From: Flavobacteriaceae bacterium MAR_2010_188
Lineage (GTDB): Bacteria; Bacteroidota; Bacteroidia; Flavobacteriales; Flavobacteriaceae
DNA: 64,000 nucleotides
Assembly: GCA_900104375.1 (NCBI GenBank)
Contig: LT629302.1
Coordinates: 2,253,501-2,317,500, forward strand
Direction of reading: 5' to 3'
Shown here: piece by piece, positions 37,797 to 46,868 of the stretch
How positions within the stretch are numbered: the first letter of the stretch is position 1
Layout: every line of letters begins with the position of its first letter
Translations under genes and position numbers: made by a program
The notes under the pieces: generated by a model
What the model was told of the DNA's origin: nothing
Seen by the model: only the letters and a program-made list of their open reading frames with translations
The model's database searches: none

Positions 37797-39473
37797 ATGA
37801 GAAACATATTGAACTTTAGGATATTGTTAGCCCTAGCGGTATCCTTAGCGATGTTTAGTTGCAAGAAATCGTCTTCTAAGGACGACTCCCGTGCAACTGG
37901 CTGGAAAATAAACGACAAAGAAGGTGGTTTCCAGTACAACACCGATTTTAAAGAGCAAGCAACCTCCCCTGGTCTTGTCTTTATAGAAGGTGGAACCTTT
38001 ACCATGGGTAAAGTACAAGATGATGTTATGCATGATTGGAACAACCATCCAAATCAGCAACACGTTCAATCCTTTTATATGGATGAAACCGAGGTGACAA
38101 ATATGATGTACCTCGAATATCTTGATTGGATTAAAAGAGTGTATCCCCCCGATGACCCGAACTTTAGATTAATCTATGAAGGTGCTCTGCCTGATACCTT
38201 AGTTTGGAGAAACAGACTAGGATATAGCGAAATGATGACTGAAAATTATCTGCGCCACCCTGGTTATGCCGAGTATCCGGTAGTAGGTGTTAGCTGGATT
38301 CAAGCAACGGAATTTGCTAACTGGAGAACTGATCGTGTAAACGAAATGTACCTTCAGGAAGAAGGATATCTTAAAGAAAATTCTCACTTAGGGGATGTAA
38401 CCGCAGATAGTAACTTTAATACAGACACATATATCAATGCTCCTACCCAAACCTTTGGAGGGAACGAAGAAGTTCTTAATGGGGGCAAGAGAAAAGCCCA
38501 AACAGATGCAGAGGGCAATGAAATAAATATATATGCAAGTCGTGAAACAGGTATTATTTCTCCTAAATATAGACTTCCATCAGAAGTTGAGTGGGAATAT
38601 GCGGCACTAGCTATGAGCGAACTTCGTAGCTATAACGTCTATAGAGGTCGTAAAAAATATCCATGGGATGGTCAATACACTCGTTCTGGAGATAGAAGAA
38701 ACCGAGGTGATCAATTAGCTAACTTTAAACAAGGTAAAGGCGATTACGGTGGAATCGCAGGATGGTCTGACGATGGTGCTGATATTACTGCAAAGGTTAT
38801 GTCCTTTGCTCCTAACGACTACGGTCTTTATGATATGGCCGGAAACGTTGCAGAATGGGTTGCCGATGTCTACCGACCGATTGTTGATGATGAATTTAAT
38901 GATTTTAACTACTATAGAGGAAACGTCTATACCAAAAACGCCATTGGCGAAGATGGAACGGTTAAGGTTGTAACTCCAGAAGATATCGTGTACGATACTC
39001 TAAGTAATGGAAAAATCGTTGCTAGAAATCTTCCAGGCGAAATACTTCAAGTGCCAATTGACGATAATGAAACCTTTTTACGGTCTAACTTTGACGAGAG
39101 CGATAACCGAAATTTTAGGGATGGTGATCTTAATTCATCTAGATATTACGGTGAAACTTTCGAAGATGTTGATGGTGTGGTTGATGAAGATGCCGCTACC
39201 AGAAGAATGTATAACTCTCCTAGAAATATGATTGAAAAAGATTCTATGGGCAATGTGCTTAAACAATATGACCAATCAAATGATAGAACTTCTCTTATTA
39301 ATGATGAGGTTAGGGTATATAAAGGTGGTAGCTGGAAAGATAGAGACTACTGGTTAGACCCTGCACAGAGACGTTACTTCCCACAAGATATGGCGACCGA
39401 TTATATCGGATTTAGATGCGCAATGTCTAGGGTTGGTTCTAAAACTTCTGGAAAGAATAAAACAAGAAATTAA
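37797..39473 (+). CDS. gldJ: gliding motility lipoprotein GldJ
   Basis: A 558-aa lipoprotein (signal ending LAMFSC, Cys19) with a formylglycine-generating-enzyme/SUMF1 fold. In Flavobacterium johnsoniae GldJ is essential for gliding and for stability of the GldK-type T9SS ring proteins. Seen: FIEGGTFTMGKVQDDVMHDWNN, FYMDETEVTNMMYLEYL, YPVVGVSWIQATEFANWR, YRLPSEVEWEYAA, YGLYDMAGNVAEWVADVYRP and YIGFRCAMSR. The SUMF1 active-site cysteines are absent, as expected for a structural member. The frame opens with TTG at 37773, but the ATG at 37797 gives the lipoprotein signal. Confidence 0.95.
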   Translation: MRNILNFRILLALAVSLAMFSCKKSSSKDDSRATGWKINDKEGGFQYNTDFKEQATSPGLVFIEGGTFTMGKVQDDVMHDWNNHPNQQHVQSFYMDETEVTNMMYLEYLDWIKRVYPPDDPNFRLIYEGALPDTLVWRNRLGYSEMMTENYLRHPGYAEYPVVGVSWIQATEFANWRTDRVNEMYLQEEGYLKENSHLGDVTADSNFNTDTYINAPTQTFGGNEEVLNGGKRKAQTDAEGNEINIYASRETGIISPKYRLPSEVEWEYAALAMSELRSYNVYRGRKKYPWDGQYTRSGDRRNRGDQLANFKQGKGDYGGIAGWSDDGADITAKVMSFAPNDYGLYDMAGNVAEWVADVYRPIVDDEFNDFNYYRGNVYTKNAIGEDGTVKVVTPEDIVYDTLSNGKIVARNLPGEILQVPIDDNETFLRSNFDESDNRNFRDGDLNSSRYYGETFEDVDGVVDEDAATRRMYNSPRNMIEKDSMGNVLKQYDQSNDRTSLINDEVRVYKGGSWKDRDYWLDPAQRRYFPQDMATDYIGFRCAMSRVGSKTSGKNKTRN

Positions 39474-39490
39474 TTAATATAAATTTAATG

Positions 39491-39525
39491 AAAAGTCCTG
39501 TCAGAAATGGCAGGACTTTTTTTAT
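39491..39525 (+). terminator. rho-independent terminator of gldJ
   Basis: AAAAGTCCTGTC / GGCAGGACTTTT stem (one G-T pair) with a six-base loop and a T7 run. It lies 10 bases before murF, so murF either depends on read-through or has its own start just inside. Confidence 0.75.
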
Positions 39526-39534
39526 TTTTAATTT

Positions 39535-40815
39535 ATGGATATCAACACACTTCATCAATACTTTCTAAGCTCCACTGGGGCTTGCACAGACACACGTAAA
39601 ATCAAGATAGACGACATGTTCTTTGCTTTGAAAGGAGACAATTTCAATGGAAATGAATATGCCGAAAAGGCAATTGATCTTGGTGCCAAGTATGTGGTCA
39701 TTGATGAGGCAAGTTATAATACGGATGAAAAATGTATAGTGGTCGATGATGTTTTGAAAACACTCCAGGATCTTTCTAAATATCATCGAGAAAAACTTGA
39801 AACACCAATTATAGCCCTTACCGGCAGCAATGGCAAAACCACTACTAAAGAGTTAATCAATGCTGTGCTTTCTAAAAAGTATAACACTATTGCGACAATC
39901 GGCAATCTTAATAATCATATTGGGGTTCCTCTAACTTTACTAAGGATAACTAAGGAGACCGAATTAGCGATTGTAGAGATGGGTGCAAATCACTTAAAGG
40001 AAATCGAATTTCTATGTAGCATCGCAACACCAGATTATGGCCTTATAACAAATTTTGGGAAGGCTCATTTGGAAGGTTTCGGAAGTGAAGAAGGTGTGGT
40101 ACAAGGAAAATCTGAATTGTACCAATATTTGGTTGACAACGATAAGGTCATAATCGCTAATACAGAAGACGCTCGCCAAATGGAAGTAATCCAGAATTAT
40201 AAAGGTGTAGATACGGATGAATATTCGAGTTTGGAAGAGAACATTAGCCTACTTAGAGCTAAAAATACCTTGAAAATCGATTATGACGGAGATATATTTG
40301 AAACAAAAATATCTGGCGCTTATAATTTTACTAATATAAAGTATGCAGTTGCCATTGGTGAGCATTTTGATGTGGCCAAAAAACATATTATCGAAGCGAT
40401 AGAGAATTATACCCCGGATAATAACCGTTCGCAGATAATCGAAAGAAATACTAATATAATTGTACTTGATGCCTATAACGCGAATCCATCGAGCATGCTG
40501 GCAGCGTTAGAAAGTTTTCATCATAAATCGGGTAAGAGAAAAATAGCTATTCTAGGAGATATGTTCGAGTTGGGCACTACTACCGCAGAAGAACATCAAA
40601 ATATAGCAGATACTGCATCCTTAAAGAACATTGATAACATTTATTTAGTAGGAAAGAATTTTTATAAAATCACTAGCTCCCATCCAACTTTACAAAAATT
40701 TGAAACTTTTGAAGATTTAGAACAGTTCTTAGAATCGGAAAATTTAACAGAGTCTGTTATTCTTGTAAAAGGCTCTCGAGGTATGGCCTTAGAGCGAGTA
40801 TTGGAATTTATTTAA
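39535..40815 (+). CDS. murF: UDP-N-acetylmuramoyl-tripeptide--D-alanyl-D-alanine ligase
   Basis: A 426-aa Mur ligase adding D-Ala-D-Ala to the peptidoglycan precursor. The N-terminal MurF domain (TDTRKIKIDDMFFALKGDNFNGNEYAEKAIDLGAKYVV), the ATP-binding loop TGSNGKTTTKELI, VEMGANHLKEIEFL, TNFGKAHLEGFGS, the DAYNANPSSMLAAL motif and GDMFELGTTTAEEHQ identify MurF rather than MurC, D or E. It stands just after gldJ, which is a common order in Flavobacteriales. Confidence 0.95.
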   Translation: MDINTLHQYFLSSTGACTDTRKIKIDDMFFALKGDNFNGNEYAEKAIDLGAKYVVIDEASYNTDEKCIVVDDVLKTLQDLSKYHREKLETPIIALTGSNGKTTTKELINAVLSKKYNTIATIGNLNNHIGVPLTLLRITKETELAIVEMGANHLKEIEFLCSIATPDYGLITNFGKAHLEGFGSEEGVVQGKSELYQYLVDNDKVIIANTEDARQMEVIQNYKGVDTDEYSSLEENISLLRAKNTLKIDYDGDIFETKISGAYNFTNIKYAVAIGEHFDVAKKHIIEAIENYTPDNNRSQIIERNTNIIVLDAYNANPSSMLAALESFHHKSGKRKIAILGDMFELGTTTAEEHQNIADTASLKNIDNIYLVGKNFYKITSSHPTLQKFETFEDLEQFLESENLTESVILVKGSRGMALERVLEFI

Positions 40816-40833
40816 GCAAAATTGTATTTAATC

Positions 40834-40870
40834 AAAAAATCCCAATCGCTTAGGCCATTGGGATTTTTTT
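40834..40870. terminator. bidirectional terminator between murF and tRNA-Val
   Basis: AAAAATCCCAAT / ATTGGGATTTTT stem around a ten-base loop, A-rich on the left and T-rich on the right. It serves murF on the plus strand and the tRNA on the minus strand. Confidence 0.8.
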
Positions 40871-40872
40871 TG

Positions 40873-40947
40873 TGAAGTGTACTGGATTCGAACCAGTGAC
40901 CCCTACCCTGTCAAGGTAATGCTCTGAACCAACTGAGCTAACACTCC
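40873..40947 (-). tRNA. tRNA-Val (anticodon GAC)
   Basis: A 75-nt cloverleaf on the minus strand: acceptor GGAGTGT pairing with ACACTTC, D-arm GCTC/GAGC, anticodon arm with loop TTGACAG (anticodon GAC, reading GUC/GUU), T-arm ACTGG TTCGAAT CCAGT, discriminator A. The CCA end is not encoded. Confidence 0.93.
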
Positions 40948-41026
40948 AAGATATTTTTTACTACAGCCAAGAATTTAATTTTCTCGGGACCAGATAGCTA
41001 ATGTTTACTTTAAAATCAATAATCGA

Positions 41027-41205
41027 ATTCCGACGCTTCGGTCGGAATCTAGACATCCGCTCTGCCGTTCGTCTTGACCAGTGACCCCTACCCTGTCAAG
41101 GTAATGCTCTGATGCTGACGAACAACTTAGTTGTTGTCTGCATCCAGACATTTGTATTTAACAAATCGTCTGGAACCCCGTCCGAACGGAATTTCTTCCG
41201 GGCGG
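41027..41205. repeat. string of hairpins enclosing a tRNA-Val fragment
   Basis: Inside the 409-base spacer between the tRNA and xdhC there are successive inverted repeats: ATTCCGAC/GTCGGAAT (41027-41048); GTTCGTC (41067-41073) with GACGAAC (41117-41123); AACAAC/GTTGTT (41121-41135); CCAGAC-ATTTG/CAAAT-GTCTGG (41144-41173, one bulge); CCGTCCG/CGGGCGG (41178-41205). The second pair brackets a 36-base exact copy (41077-41112) of tRNA-Val(GAC) nucleotides 21-56. It could be a REP/MITE-like element, a decayed second tRNA, or a structured RNA. Confidence 0.65.
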
Positions 41206-41356
41206 GCTACTGATTTAACAATCCGGGAAAAAACTTGATCAAAAGTAAGTTTTATAAAGGAATTATAAAACCTTCAAATTAAAATTAAATCTAAAATCTT
41301 AACTTGCCTGATTCAATTCAAATTCAATTCTTAGCAGATTCTAGAGCAAGACGTAT

Positions 41357-42382
41357 ATGAAAGAACTTCAGTCTATTCTATTACAAGGTCACACTTATTT
41401 TTTACAGAATAAAAAATGTGTGTTGGCTACGATCGTGAAAATTAAAGGCTCTGGTTATAGGCGTAAAGGTACACGAATGTTGATTTCTGAAGAAGGCGAA
41501 TTTACCGGAGCTATTAGTGGTGGATGCGTAGAAAAAGAAGTATGGATGCAATCTAAAAGCGTTTTCGAAACGGGGAATTCCAAGCTGATTACCTACGATG
41601 GTAGATATCGACTAGGTTGCGAAGGGACTCTTTTTATATTAATCGAACTCATCGAAATTGATAATACGATTCTAGAAAATTTTAATACCTATTATATTGA
41701 AAGGCAACCTCTCACTCTTCAATCCTATTTTAGAAGTGCAGACGCTTCAGATGGTTTAGGCGGAACCTATTTCAAGACCGAAATAAATCTTATTCCACTT
41801 AACAGTTCTAAAAAGACCAATAACAAAGATTTAGCTAAACTTGAATGTTTTAGCCAAATATTGAAACCGGTTCGTTCGTTGCTTATTTTTGGTAGCGAGC
41901 ATGACTCCGTTGCACTTTGTAAAATGGCATCATTAACAAGCTGGGATGTAACTATCGTTGCTCATCCTCTAAATGAAAAAGAAATTTCATTTTTTCCTGG
42001 TGCAAAAGACTTAGTACATTTACTGCCTGAAGAACTAGACTCACTACAAATAGATTCCCAGACCGCTTGCATTTTAATGTCTCATAGTTTTTCTAGGGAT
42101 TTAGCTTATTTGCTAGAACTTTCAAATTTTAAGATTCCTTACATCGGGTTGTTAGGTCCGCACAAAAGAAAAAATCAATTGCTAGACCAATTAATAGAAA
42201 GAAAACCAGAAATATCGGATCAAATTTTAGACACTTTCTTTGGTCCGGTCGGTTTAGATATTGGCGCGGAAACGCCACAAGAGATTGCGATTGCGGTGTT
42301 GGGTGAACTTCAGAGCGTTTTCACCAAAACTCATGTTGACCATCTTCGTAATAAATCCGGAAGTATCCATGCCAGAAGATAA
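41357..42382 (+). CDS. xdhC: XdhC/CoxI family molybdenum-cofactor delivery protein
   Basis: A 341-aa protein of the XdhC family, which binds the molybdenum cofactor, protects and sulfurates it, and inserts it into xanthine-oxidase-type enzymes. N-terminal XdhC_CoxI domain (about residues 10-75) contains IKGSGYRRKGTRMLISEEGEFTGAISGGCVEKEV; the C-terminal Rossmann domain (about 175-320) has LLIFGSEHDSVALCKMASLTSW and PYIGLLGPHKRKNQLL. It starts the cofactor gene cluster. The mocA-like gene overlaps its end by 14 bases. Confidence 0.92.
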   Translation: MKELQSILLQGHTYFLQNKKCVLATIVKIKGSGYRRKGTRMLISEEGEFTGAISGGCVEKEVWMQSKSVFETGNSKLITYDGRYRLGCEGTLFILIELIEIDNTILENFNTYYIERQPLTLQSYFRSADASDGLGGTYFKTEINLIPLNSSKKTNNKDLAKLECFSQILKPVRSLLIFGSEHDSVALCKMASLTSWDVTIVAHPLNEKEISFFPGAKDLVHLLPEELDSLQIDSQTACILMSHSFSRDLAYLLELSNFKIPYIGLLGPHKRKNQLLDQLIERKPEISDQILDTFFGPVGLDIGAETPQEIAIAVLGELQSVFTKTHVDHLRNKSGSIHARR

Positions 42383-42974
42383 ATTTATAACTGCTATAAT
42401 TCTAGCTGCCGGTAAAAGTTCTAGAATGGGCAGAACCAAGCAACTCTTACCCTGGAAAGAGAGCACTTTAATAGAATCTGTGATTATTCAATTCCAAAAA
42501 TCGAAAGTGGATGAAGTTGTAGTTGTTTTAGGCAACCAACACGAACTTATCCAGAAATCCTTGAGCAACCTTAAGAATCTAAGAATTGTTGTGAATAAAA
42601 ATCCTGATTCTGGAATGTTAAGCTCAATACAGACTGGAATCTCTTCATCTTATAATTCTAGTGCCGCGATAATTGGTTTGGTCGATCAGCCGGCGGTTGA
42701 TGATGCTTACATTAATTTACTGATTGAGAAAAATCGAGACTCAAATAAATCACTCGTGGCAACAAACTATAAAAATAGCGTCGGTGTACCTGCTCTATTT
42801 GGTAAGGAACATTTCGATACTATTCTGCAATTATCACGAGAAGCTGGAGGCGCTAAAGCTTATATACAACAGAAATTGAAAAATGTAAAGCTGGTTGAGC
42901 CCGACTTCGAATTATTTGATATTGACACAGAAGATGACTATAAATTCTACTATCAAAAATTTCATCAGTCCTAA
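42369..42974 (+). CDS. molybdenum cofactor nucleotidyltransferase, MocA-like (probable cytidylyltransferase)
   Basis: About 201 aa. The NTP-transferase signature ILAAGKSSRMGRTKQLLPWKES is at the N-terminus; GLVDQPAVDDAYI and the C-terminal FDIDTEDDYKFY fit MocA, which makes molybdopterin cytosine dinucleotide, the form used by xanthine-oxidase-family enzymes. The frame is open upstream to 42261, but the ATG at 42369 gives the proper N-terminus and overlaps xdhC by 14 bases. CTP rather than GTP specificity is inferred from the xdhC neighbour and the client enzyme. Confidence 0.85.
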   Translation: MPEDKFITAIILAAGKSSRMGRTKQLLPWKESTLIESVIIQFQKSKVDEVVVVLGNQHELIQKSLSNLKNLRIVVNKNPDSGMLSSIQTGISSSYNSSAAIIGLVDQPAVDDAYINLLIEKNRDSNKSLVATNYKNSVGVPALFGKEHFDTILQLSREAGGAKAYIQQKLKNVKLVEPDFELFDIDTEDDYKFYYQKFHQS

Positions 42975-43083
42975 TTTTGGTTTTTCCCAGTTTGGATATA
43001 GTCAAAAACTATTGTGGTATCAGCAAGATTACTTGAGATTTCGGCCCACTTTTGCTTCAATTCTCGTAAATTTATAAATCACT

Positions 43084-43323
43084 ATGAAGGTTTTATTTTT
43101 TGGTATTAGTAAAGATATCGTTGGGCAGAGAGAACTGTCTAACTTTGTTGTACATAACAATGAAACAGTAGAGAGTATCTTGGAAAGACTCAAGGCGGAC
43201 TATCCGGACTTGTCAAAAATAAGTTCTCTCGCAATCAGTGTAAACCAGAAATATGCCGATATAACCACGATTGTTAAAAAAAATGATGTTATAGCTTTGA
43301 TACCACCAGTTAGCGGAGGATAA
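43084..43323 (+). CDS. moaD: molybdopterin synthase sulfur-carrier subunit MoaD
   Basis: A 79-aa ubiquitin-fold protein ending in the required Gly-Gly (LIPPVSGG). MoeB adenylates the C-terminus and it is then thiocarboxylated to deliver sulfur to the dithiolene. It is 3 bases before moaE. Confidence 0.93.
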   Translation: MKVLFFGISKDIVGQRELSNFVVHNNETVESILERLKADYPDLSKISSLAISVNQKYADITTIVKKNDVIALIPPVSGG

Positions 43324-43326
43324 TTT

Positions 43327-43746
43327 ATGCTGAAAATAATTGAAATAACCGATAATTTAGATTGTAACGAAGCTTACAATCAACTTTCTCATCCCGAAAG
43401 TGGCGGAATGTGCGTTTTTATTGGAAGCGTGCGTCAATCTACCCAAGACAAAGAGGTAACGTCGCTTTTTTTTGAAGCATATACCGAAATGGCAATCAGC
43501 CAAATGCATGAAATCGCCAACGAAGCCGCAGAAAAGTGGAATTTAAATTCGGTTATAATGAAACATGCCGTCGGCAAAAAAGATGTGCAAGAACCCGTTG
43601 TCTTGGTCGGGGCTTCATCTGCCCATCGCGATGCCTGTTTTGAAGCTTGCCGTTTTCTTATCGATACCCTAAAAAAGAATGTGCCCATTTGGAAGAAAGA
43701 ATTCTTCGCAAATAGCGACGAAGTTTGGGTCACTCAACATCCATAA
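43327..43746 (+). CDS. moaE: molybdopterin synthase catalytic subunit MoaE
   Basis: A 139-aa large subunit of MPT synthase, which converts cPMP to molybdopterin with MoaD. Seen: SGGMCVFIGSVRQSTQDKEVTSLFFEAY, IMKHAVGKKDVQEPVVLVGASSAHRDACFEACRFLID, and VPIWKKEFF with the conserved lysines. Seven bases separate it from moaA. Confidence 0.94.
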   Translation: MLKIIEITDNLDCNEAYNQLSHPESGGMCVFIGSVRQSTQDKEVTSLFFEAYTEMAISQMHEIANEAAEKWNLNSVIMKHAVGKKDVQEPVVLVGASSAHRDACFEACRFLIDTLKKNVPIWKKEFFANSDEVWVTQHP

Positions 43747-43753
43747 CTTATAA

Positions 43754-44740
43754 ATGCTAATAGACAACCATCATAGAGAAATCAATTATTTAAGGCTTGC
43801 GGTAACTGACCGCTGCAATTTGCGTTGTACTTACTGCATGCCCGAAAACGGGATAAATTTTGCCAAAAAGAATACCTTATTAACGATTGACGAACTTATA
43901 AGACTTAGCAATTTAATGATTGCGGAAGGCGTCGATAAGATTAGGATTACTGGTGGTGAGCCGTTTGTGAGAAAAGATATTATGCAATTATTAAGGTCTC
44001 TTCGCTCTAATGAAAAACTCAAGGATCTAAGTATTACCACTAATGCTACTTTAATCGGGCCTTATATTGAAGAGTTGAAAGAAATAGGAATAGACCATAT
44101 TAACGTTAGTTTAGATGGTGTAAACGCCGAATCCTTCAAACACATCACACGTAGGAATCAATTTGAAACTGTTTACGAAAACCTAATAAAATTGGTCGAA
44201 GCAGATTTCGACATTAAGATAAACTGTGTAGTAATGAATGGTCAAAATACCGATCAAATCATTCCGATGTTAAAAACATTGACGAAGCACTACCCTATTT
44301 CAGTAAGATTTTTAGAGGAAATGCCTTTTAACGGAAAAGGAGATTCTTACAACTCCATAGAATGGAATCACAAGAGAATATTTCAACATATTTCAGAGTC
44401 CTATTCAGAAATTGAAAAGCTTTACAGCGGACCGACTTCAACTTCGGTTAATTATAAAATACCAGGTCATCTGGGTACTTTTGGCATTATTCCTTCTTTC
44501 AGCCGAACTTTTTGTGGTAGTTGCAATAGATTAAGAATTACCGCAACCGGAGATATTATTACTTGTCTTTATGCAAATGCGTATAGCAATGTTCGGGAAA
44601 TGCTTAGAAATCATCCTAATAGTGATCAAGCTTTTATAAATGAAGTCAAGACCGCAATCAGCCAAAGAGCTAAAACCGGTATTGAAGCTGAAGAATTGAA
44701 CAAAGAATCCTTAAATTCTATGACAAGCATTGGTGGATAA
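43754..44740 (+). CDS. moaA: GTP 3',8-cyclase MoaA
   Basis: A 328-aa radical-SAM enzyme for the first step of molybdopterin synthesis. The N-terminal 4Fe-4S site is CNLRCTYCMP (C-x3-C-x2-C), the radical-SAM GGEP motif is in ITGGEPFVRKD, and the second cluster site is CGSCNRLRITATGDIITC (C-x2-C-x13-C). The C-terminus ends in Gly-Gly, needed in MoaA. The stop is overlapped by the start of moaC. Confidence 0.96.
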   Translation: MLIDNHHREINYLRLAVTDRCNLRCTYCMPENGINFAKKNTLLTIDELIRLSNLMIAEGVDKIRITGGEPFVRKDIMQLLRSLRSNEKLKDLSITTNATLIGPYIEELKEIGIDHINVSLDGVNAESFKHITRRNQFETVYENLIKLVEADFDIKINCVVMNGQNTDQIIPMLKTLTKHYPISVRFLEEMPFNGKGDSYNSIEWNHKRIFQHISESYSEIEKLYSGPTSTSVNYKIPGHLGTFGIIPSFSRTFCGSCNRLRITATGDIITCLYANAYSNVREMLRNHPNSDQAFINEVKTAISQRAKTGIEAEELNKESLNSMTSIGG

Positions 44741-45212
44741 AGTACTATCACATATCGACGAAGAGGGAAAAGCCAATATGGTCGACGTTTCAAACAAGGA
44801 AACGACGGCTAGGATTGCAGTTGCTACGGCCAATGTTATTTTTCCGGTTGCTGTCTATAAACATTTGCAAGGTCAAAACTTTTTAGGAAATAAGGGCAGC
44901 ATCTTTCAAACTGCGGTGATTGCTGGGATACAGGCGGCAAAAAAAACTTCAGATTTAATTCCTTTGTGCCATCCTCTTGCGTTGAAGAAAATTGATGTGG
45001 ATATTCAACCAAATCCCAATACTAATTCCTTACAAATAAGCGCCACTGTAAAATGCATCGGACAAACCGGAGTAGAGATGGAAGCCCTTACCGCTGCATC
45101 TGTTGCCGCACTGACCGTTTACGATATGACCAAAGCCATTAGTCATGATATAATAATATCAGATATTAAGCTTAAGGAAAAACGAGGAGGAAAAAGGGAT
45201 GTCAGCAACTAA
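44733..45212 (+). CDS. moaC: cyclic pyranopterin monophosphate synthase MoaC
   Basis: About 159 aa, converting the MoaA product to cPMP. Seen: LSHIDEEGKANMVDVSNKETTARIAVA, GNKGSIFQTAVIAGIQAAKKTSDLIPLCHPLALKK, and GVEMEALTAASVAALTVYDMTKAI. The start is non-ATG: a GTG at 44733 is preferred (MDKVLSHID), with a TTG one codon earlier possible; either overlaps the end of moaA, so translation is coupled. Confidence 0.94.
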   Translation: MDKVLSHIDEEGKANMVDVSNKETTARIAVATANVIFPVAVYKHLQGQNFLGNKGSIFQTAVIAGIQAAKKTSDLIPLCHPLALKKIDVDIQPNPNTNSLQISATVKCIGQTGVEMEALTAASVAALTVYDMTKAISHDIIISDIKLKEKRGGKRDVSN

Positions 45213-45792
45213 ATTATATGGCTTAGTACTCGCCGGGGGCAAAAGTACCCGCATGGGAAAGGATAAGGGAGAAATTATATACCACGACCAACCTCAACGT
45301 CTTTATGCCTATAATCTTCTAAAGGAGTTATGTGACAATGTTTTTTTGAGCATACGCCCCGATCAGCTTGAAGATTTTCGGGCTAATTATAATGTTGTCG
45401 TGGATGAGAATGTTTATAGAGGCCCTTTTAATGGTATTATGAGCTCGCATAACCAATATCCTGAAGTTGCCTGGTTGGTACTAGCGACGGATTTACCACT
45501 TCTTCAAAAGCAAGATTTAAAAGAATTAATCGATAAGCGCAACCCTAATAAGTTGGCTACCGCTTATGCAACTAAAGAATCTAACTTACCAGAACCTCTT
45601 ATCGCAATTTGGGAACCAACCGCCCTCAAAAAATCTAAAGGTTTTTTGGATTCAGCCGTGGGAACTTGCCCAAGGAAGTTTCTAATCAACAACAATATTC
45701 AATTAGTTTATCCATCAAACGACCAGGTTCTGATGAATGCCAATACTGTTAGTGACTTTAATTCTGCAAAAGAAAAAATCACTTCCTCGTGA
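45199..45792 (+). CDS. mobA: molybdenum cofactor guanylyltransferase, MobA-like
   Basis: A 197-aa NTP transferase. The signature VLAGGKSTRMGKDKGEIIYHDQ is typical of MobA, which attaches GMP to Mo-MPT. WLVLATDLPLLQ holds the metal-binding aspartate. It overlaps moaC by 14 bases and moeB by the sequence GTGA. With the MocA-like gene, the cluster holds two candidate dinucleotide-forming enzymes. Confidence 0.9.
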   Translation: MSATKLYGLVLAGGKSTRMGKDKGEIIYHDQPQRLYAYNLLKELCDNVFLSIRPDQLEDFRANYNVVVDENVYRGPFNGIMSSHNQYPEVAWLVLATDLPLLQKQDLKELIDKRNPNKLATAYATKESNLPEPLIAIWEPTALKKSKGFLDSAVGTCPRKFLINNNIQLVYPSNDQVLMNANTVSDFNSAKEKITSS

Positions 45793-46867
45793 ACACCAAT
45801 CGATACATTAGACAGACAACCTTAAAGGAATTTGGATCCGAATCTCAAAAAAATTAGCTGCCGCTAAAGTGTTGGTAGTCGGTGCGGGTGGATTAGGAAT
45901 CCCTGTATTACAATATCTGACAGGCATGGGTGTTGGCACTATCGGAATAGTTGAAAATGATACTGTCGATATTACAAATCTTCAACGACAGGTTATCTAT
46001 TCTGAAAATGATATTGGCCAACCAAAAATTTATTCGGTAATCAATAAATTGAAGAATTTAAATGGTGAAGTAGAATTTTTGCCTTTTAAAACTTTTTTAA
46101 CTCCCGAGAACGCTCTAAAAATCATTTCACAATTTGATGTTGTGGTAGATGCTTCAGACAATTTCCCCACACGTTATTTAATCAACGATAGTTGTGTGAT
46201 TTTAGATAAACCCTTTATTTATGGAGCGTTACATTCTTTTGAAGGCCAAGTTTCAGTTTTTAATTATAAAGGTGGCCCAACTTACAGATGCATTTTTCCG
46301 AAAATGCCAGCGGCCAACGAAGTTCCTGATTGTAATGAAAATGGTGTCTTAGGTGTCATACCGGGGATTATAGGAACCTTGCAAGCTCTGGAGGTCGTGA
46401 AAGTAATTACTGGGATTGGGGAAATTCTTTCTGGAAGACTTTTGATGTACGATGGCTTGAGACAAGAATTTAATAATATGGAATTTGAAGTTAAACCAGA
46501 AAACCTCAAAATCAAGAAGCTACAGGAAAATTACGGATTCTTAAAATGTGATTTTGAAAATTCAATTGCTACTGAAGATTTTTTAAGACTTTTGGAAGAT
46601 TCAAGCGATATTAGAGTAATCGACGTTAGGTCTAAAGCCGAATATAATTCTGGGCATTTTCCTAATTCGAAAAACATTCCTTTTGAAACCATTCAAAATA
46701 ACTTGGAAGCATTTAGTGAAAATTCACCCTATTATTTGATATGCCAGTCCGGGCAGCGAAGTGAAAAAGCCATCAATCTTCTTAATTCTCAGTTCCCCGT
46801 AACTACTTTCATTAATATACAAGGTGGATACAATGCGATGGATACAAATTTAATAACTACAGAATGA
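45789..46867 (+). CDS. moeB: MoeB/HesA/ThiF-family adenylyltransferase with rhodanese domain, frame broken at an A7 run
   Basis: MoeB adenylates the MoaD C-terminus. The N-terminus is read from a GTG at 45789 (VNTNRYIRQTTLKEFGSES), overlapping the mobA stop as GTGA. At 45847-45853 seven A residues put the frame into a TAG; re-reading one A (a -1 shift) joins it to the rest, KLAAAKVLVVGAGGLGIPVLQY. So the full protein of about 360 aa needs either a shift or one missing A. The adenylation domain has GAGGLG, ENDTVDITNLQRQVIY and VPDCNENGVLG; a rhodanese domain (about residues 270-355) ends it with the active Cys in CQSGQRS. Without the frameshift the longest single frame starts near 45869 and lacks about 25 conserved residues. 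Confidence 0.88.
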
Positions 46868-46868
46868 C

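Noticed and set aside
41077..41112. Second tRNA-Val gene
   Set aside because: Only nucleotides 21-56 are present; acceptor and D-arm are lacking, so it cannot fold as a tRNA.
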